In this document: positions 63,560 through 64,000 of the stretch, piece after piece
How positions within the stretch are numbered: the first letter of the stretch is position 1
How the letters are laid out: every line of letters begins with the position of its first letter
NCBI GenBank assembly: GCA_037157565.1
Contig: JAZHRO010000013.1
Location: forward strand, 73,835,501 to 73,899,500
Length of the DNA stretch: 64,000 nt
From: Thalassia testudinum
Lineage: Eukaryota > Streptophyta > Magnoliopsida > Alismatales > Hydrocharitaceae
Direction of reading: 5' to 3'
The notes under the pieces: model-generated
Told to the model about the DNA's origin: nothing
Databases searched by the model: none
What the model saw: the letters and a program-made list of their open reading frames with translations, nothing else
Program-made: the position numbers and the translations under genes

Positions 63560-64000
63560 GGGAAGAGAAAATAATGTCATAGTTTCTCAAAAGAAAGCCT
63601 AGCCCTCTTTATATGGAGAGAGGTTATGGGTAATGTACGGGGAAGAACCACGAGAAAATAATAATTAACAAAAATACCCCTAAACATAGCATACTCTAAC
63701 ACTCCCCCTTAGGCTAGAGCATACATATCAAGCATGCCTAGCATGTTACACAAATAATCATGATGCTTCCGCAAGTGCCTTTGTGAAAATGTCGGCAACC
63801 TACAGCTCAAAGGTAGTAGTAGGGGTGCTAATCTTCCCTATAGTAACCATGTCTCTGAGAAAATGGCAACCCACTTCAATATGCCTGGTGCACTTGTGGA
63901 AGACAGGATTGAAGGCTATGAGGGTAATTGAGCGATTACCACAAGATATAGGCACAAGAAAAGAAACTTGGATCCCCAAATCAGCTAAGAAATGTAGCCA
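63560..64000 (-). mobile_element. Minus-strand Copia: 3' LTR and RNase H end, running off the window
   Basis: On the minus strand, 64000-63790 reads WLHFLADLGIQVSF, FNPVFHKCTRHIEVGCHFLR and VADIFTKAL, the end of a Copia RNase H. A polypurine tract (taagggggag) at about 63700 precedes an LTR starting TGTTAGAGTATGC at about 63703. The LTR's other end, near 63560, is not certain. Several stops are present. Confidence 0.75.

Noticed and set aside
50505..63560. Searched for further ABCB25 exons (the one ending in the KYFNNE region and those before)
   Set aside because: No matching minus-strand segment with splice sites was found; those exons must lie outside the window.
1..64000. tRNA, rRNA, CRISPR array, prokaryotic operon or organelle sequence
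   Set aside because: No cloverleaf, rRNA motif, regular spacer array or compact gene order was seen; everything fits plant nuclear DNA.

Overview
This is a window of nuclear DNA from a flowering plant. It is AT-rich, full of GT-AG introns, and loaded with plant-type Copia, L1, RTE and hAT transposon remains. I cannot name the species. The one host gene is on the minus strand: the C-terminal half (355 residues, 11 visible exons) of a mitochondrial half-size ABC transporter of the ABCB23/24/25 (ATM3) family. Its stop codon is at 3249-3251. The visible exons reach 50480, and the exons for the N-terminal half must lie beyond 64000. About 1.07 kb of coding sequence is spread over more than 47 kb, with introns of 17.0, 12.2, 9.2 and 3.3 kb and a further intron of at least 13.5 kb running off the right edge. 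The reading frame stays open through every junction and every nucleotide-binding-domain motif is present, so the gene looks functional despite its introns.

Layout. 1-2475: unclassified, decayed coding-like sequence downstream of the gene. 2476-3248: 3' flank. 3249-10336: the last seven exons, with a 2.2 kb non-autonomous LTR element (A, 5637-7858) in one intron. 10337-22565: an intron with a decayed Copia element (10741 to about 15350) split by an L1, a Copia fragment, and a second L1 that carries a small LTR element (C). 22566-31928: two exons around an intron with Copia-1 (22982-27842, itself carrying a hAT-like insertion) and LTR element E. 33185-50480: two exons around an intron with minus-strand Copia-2 (34087-39362, carrying another hAT-like insertion), an L1 fragment, LTR element B and a plus-strand L1 (about 43.9-50.2 kb) that carries a third hAT-like insertion. 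50481-64000: intron with two overlapping or rearranged minus-strand L1s, a nearly intact RTE-type LINE (55349-58662) and, at the right edge, an L1 3' end next to a minus-strand Copia.

Two signals stand out beyond the ordinary transposon content. First, the introns hold four clear and one weaker micro-insertions of about 15-17 bp: a T-run followed by GAAAAG or close to it, flanked by 9-17 bp direct repeats. They match the extreme 3' end plus poly(A) of the L1s in the window and look like L1 insertions truncated almost to nothing, all in the host's transcriptional orientation. Second, the L1 3' ends share a hairpin next to the poly(A), with at least one compensatory base-pair change between copies. 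Other notable items are small LTR elements that share primer-binding and polypurine signals with the coding Copia elements and seem to end in TG...CT, three hAT-like insertions that each carry GC-rich foreign-looking cargo inside older retroelements, and an RTE LINE whose 1,060-codon frame is broken by one stop and starts with three in-frame 27-residue repeats.
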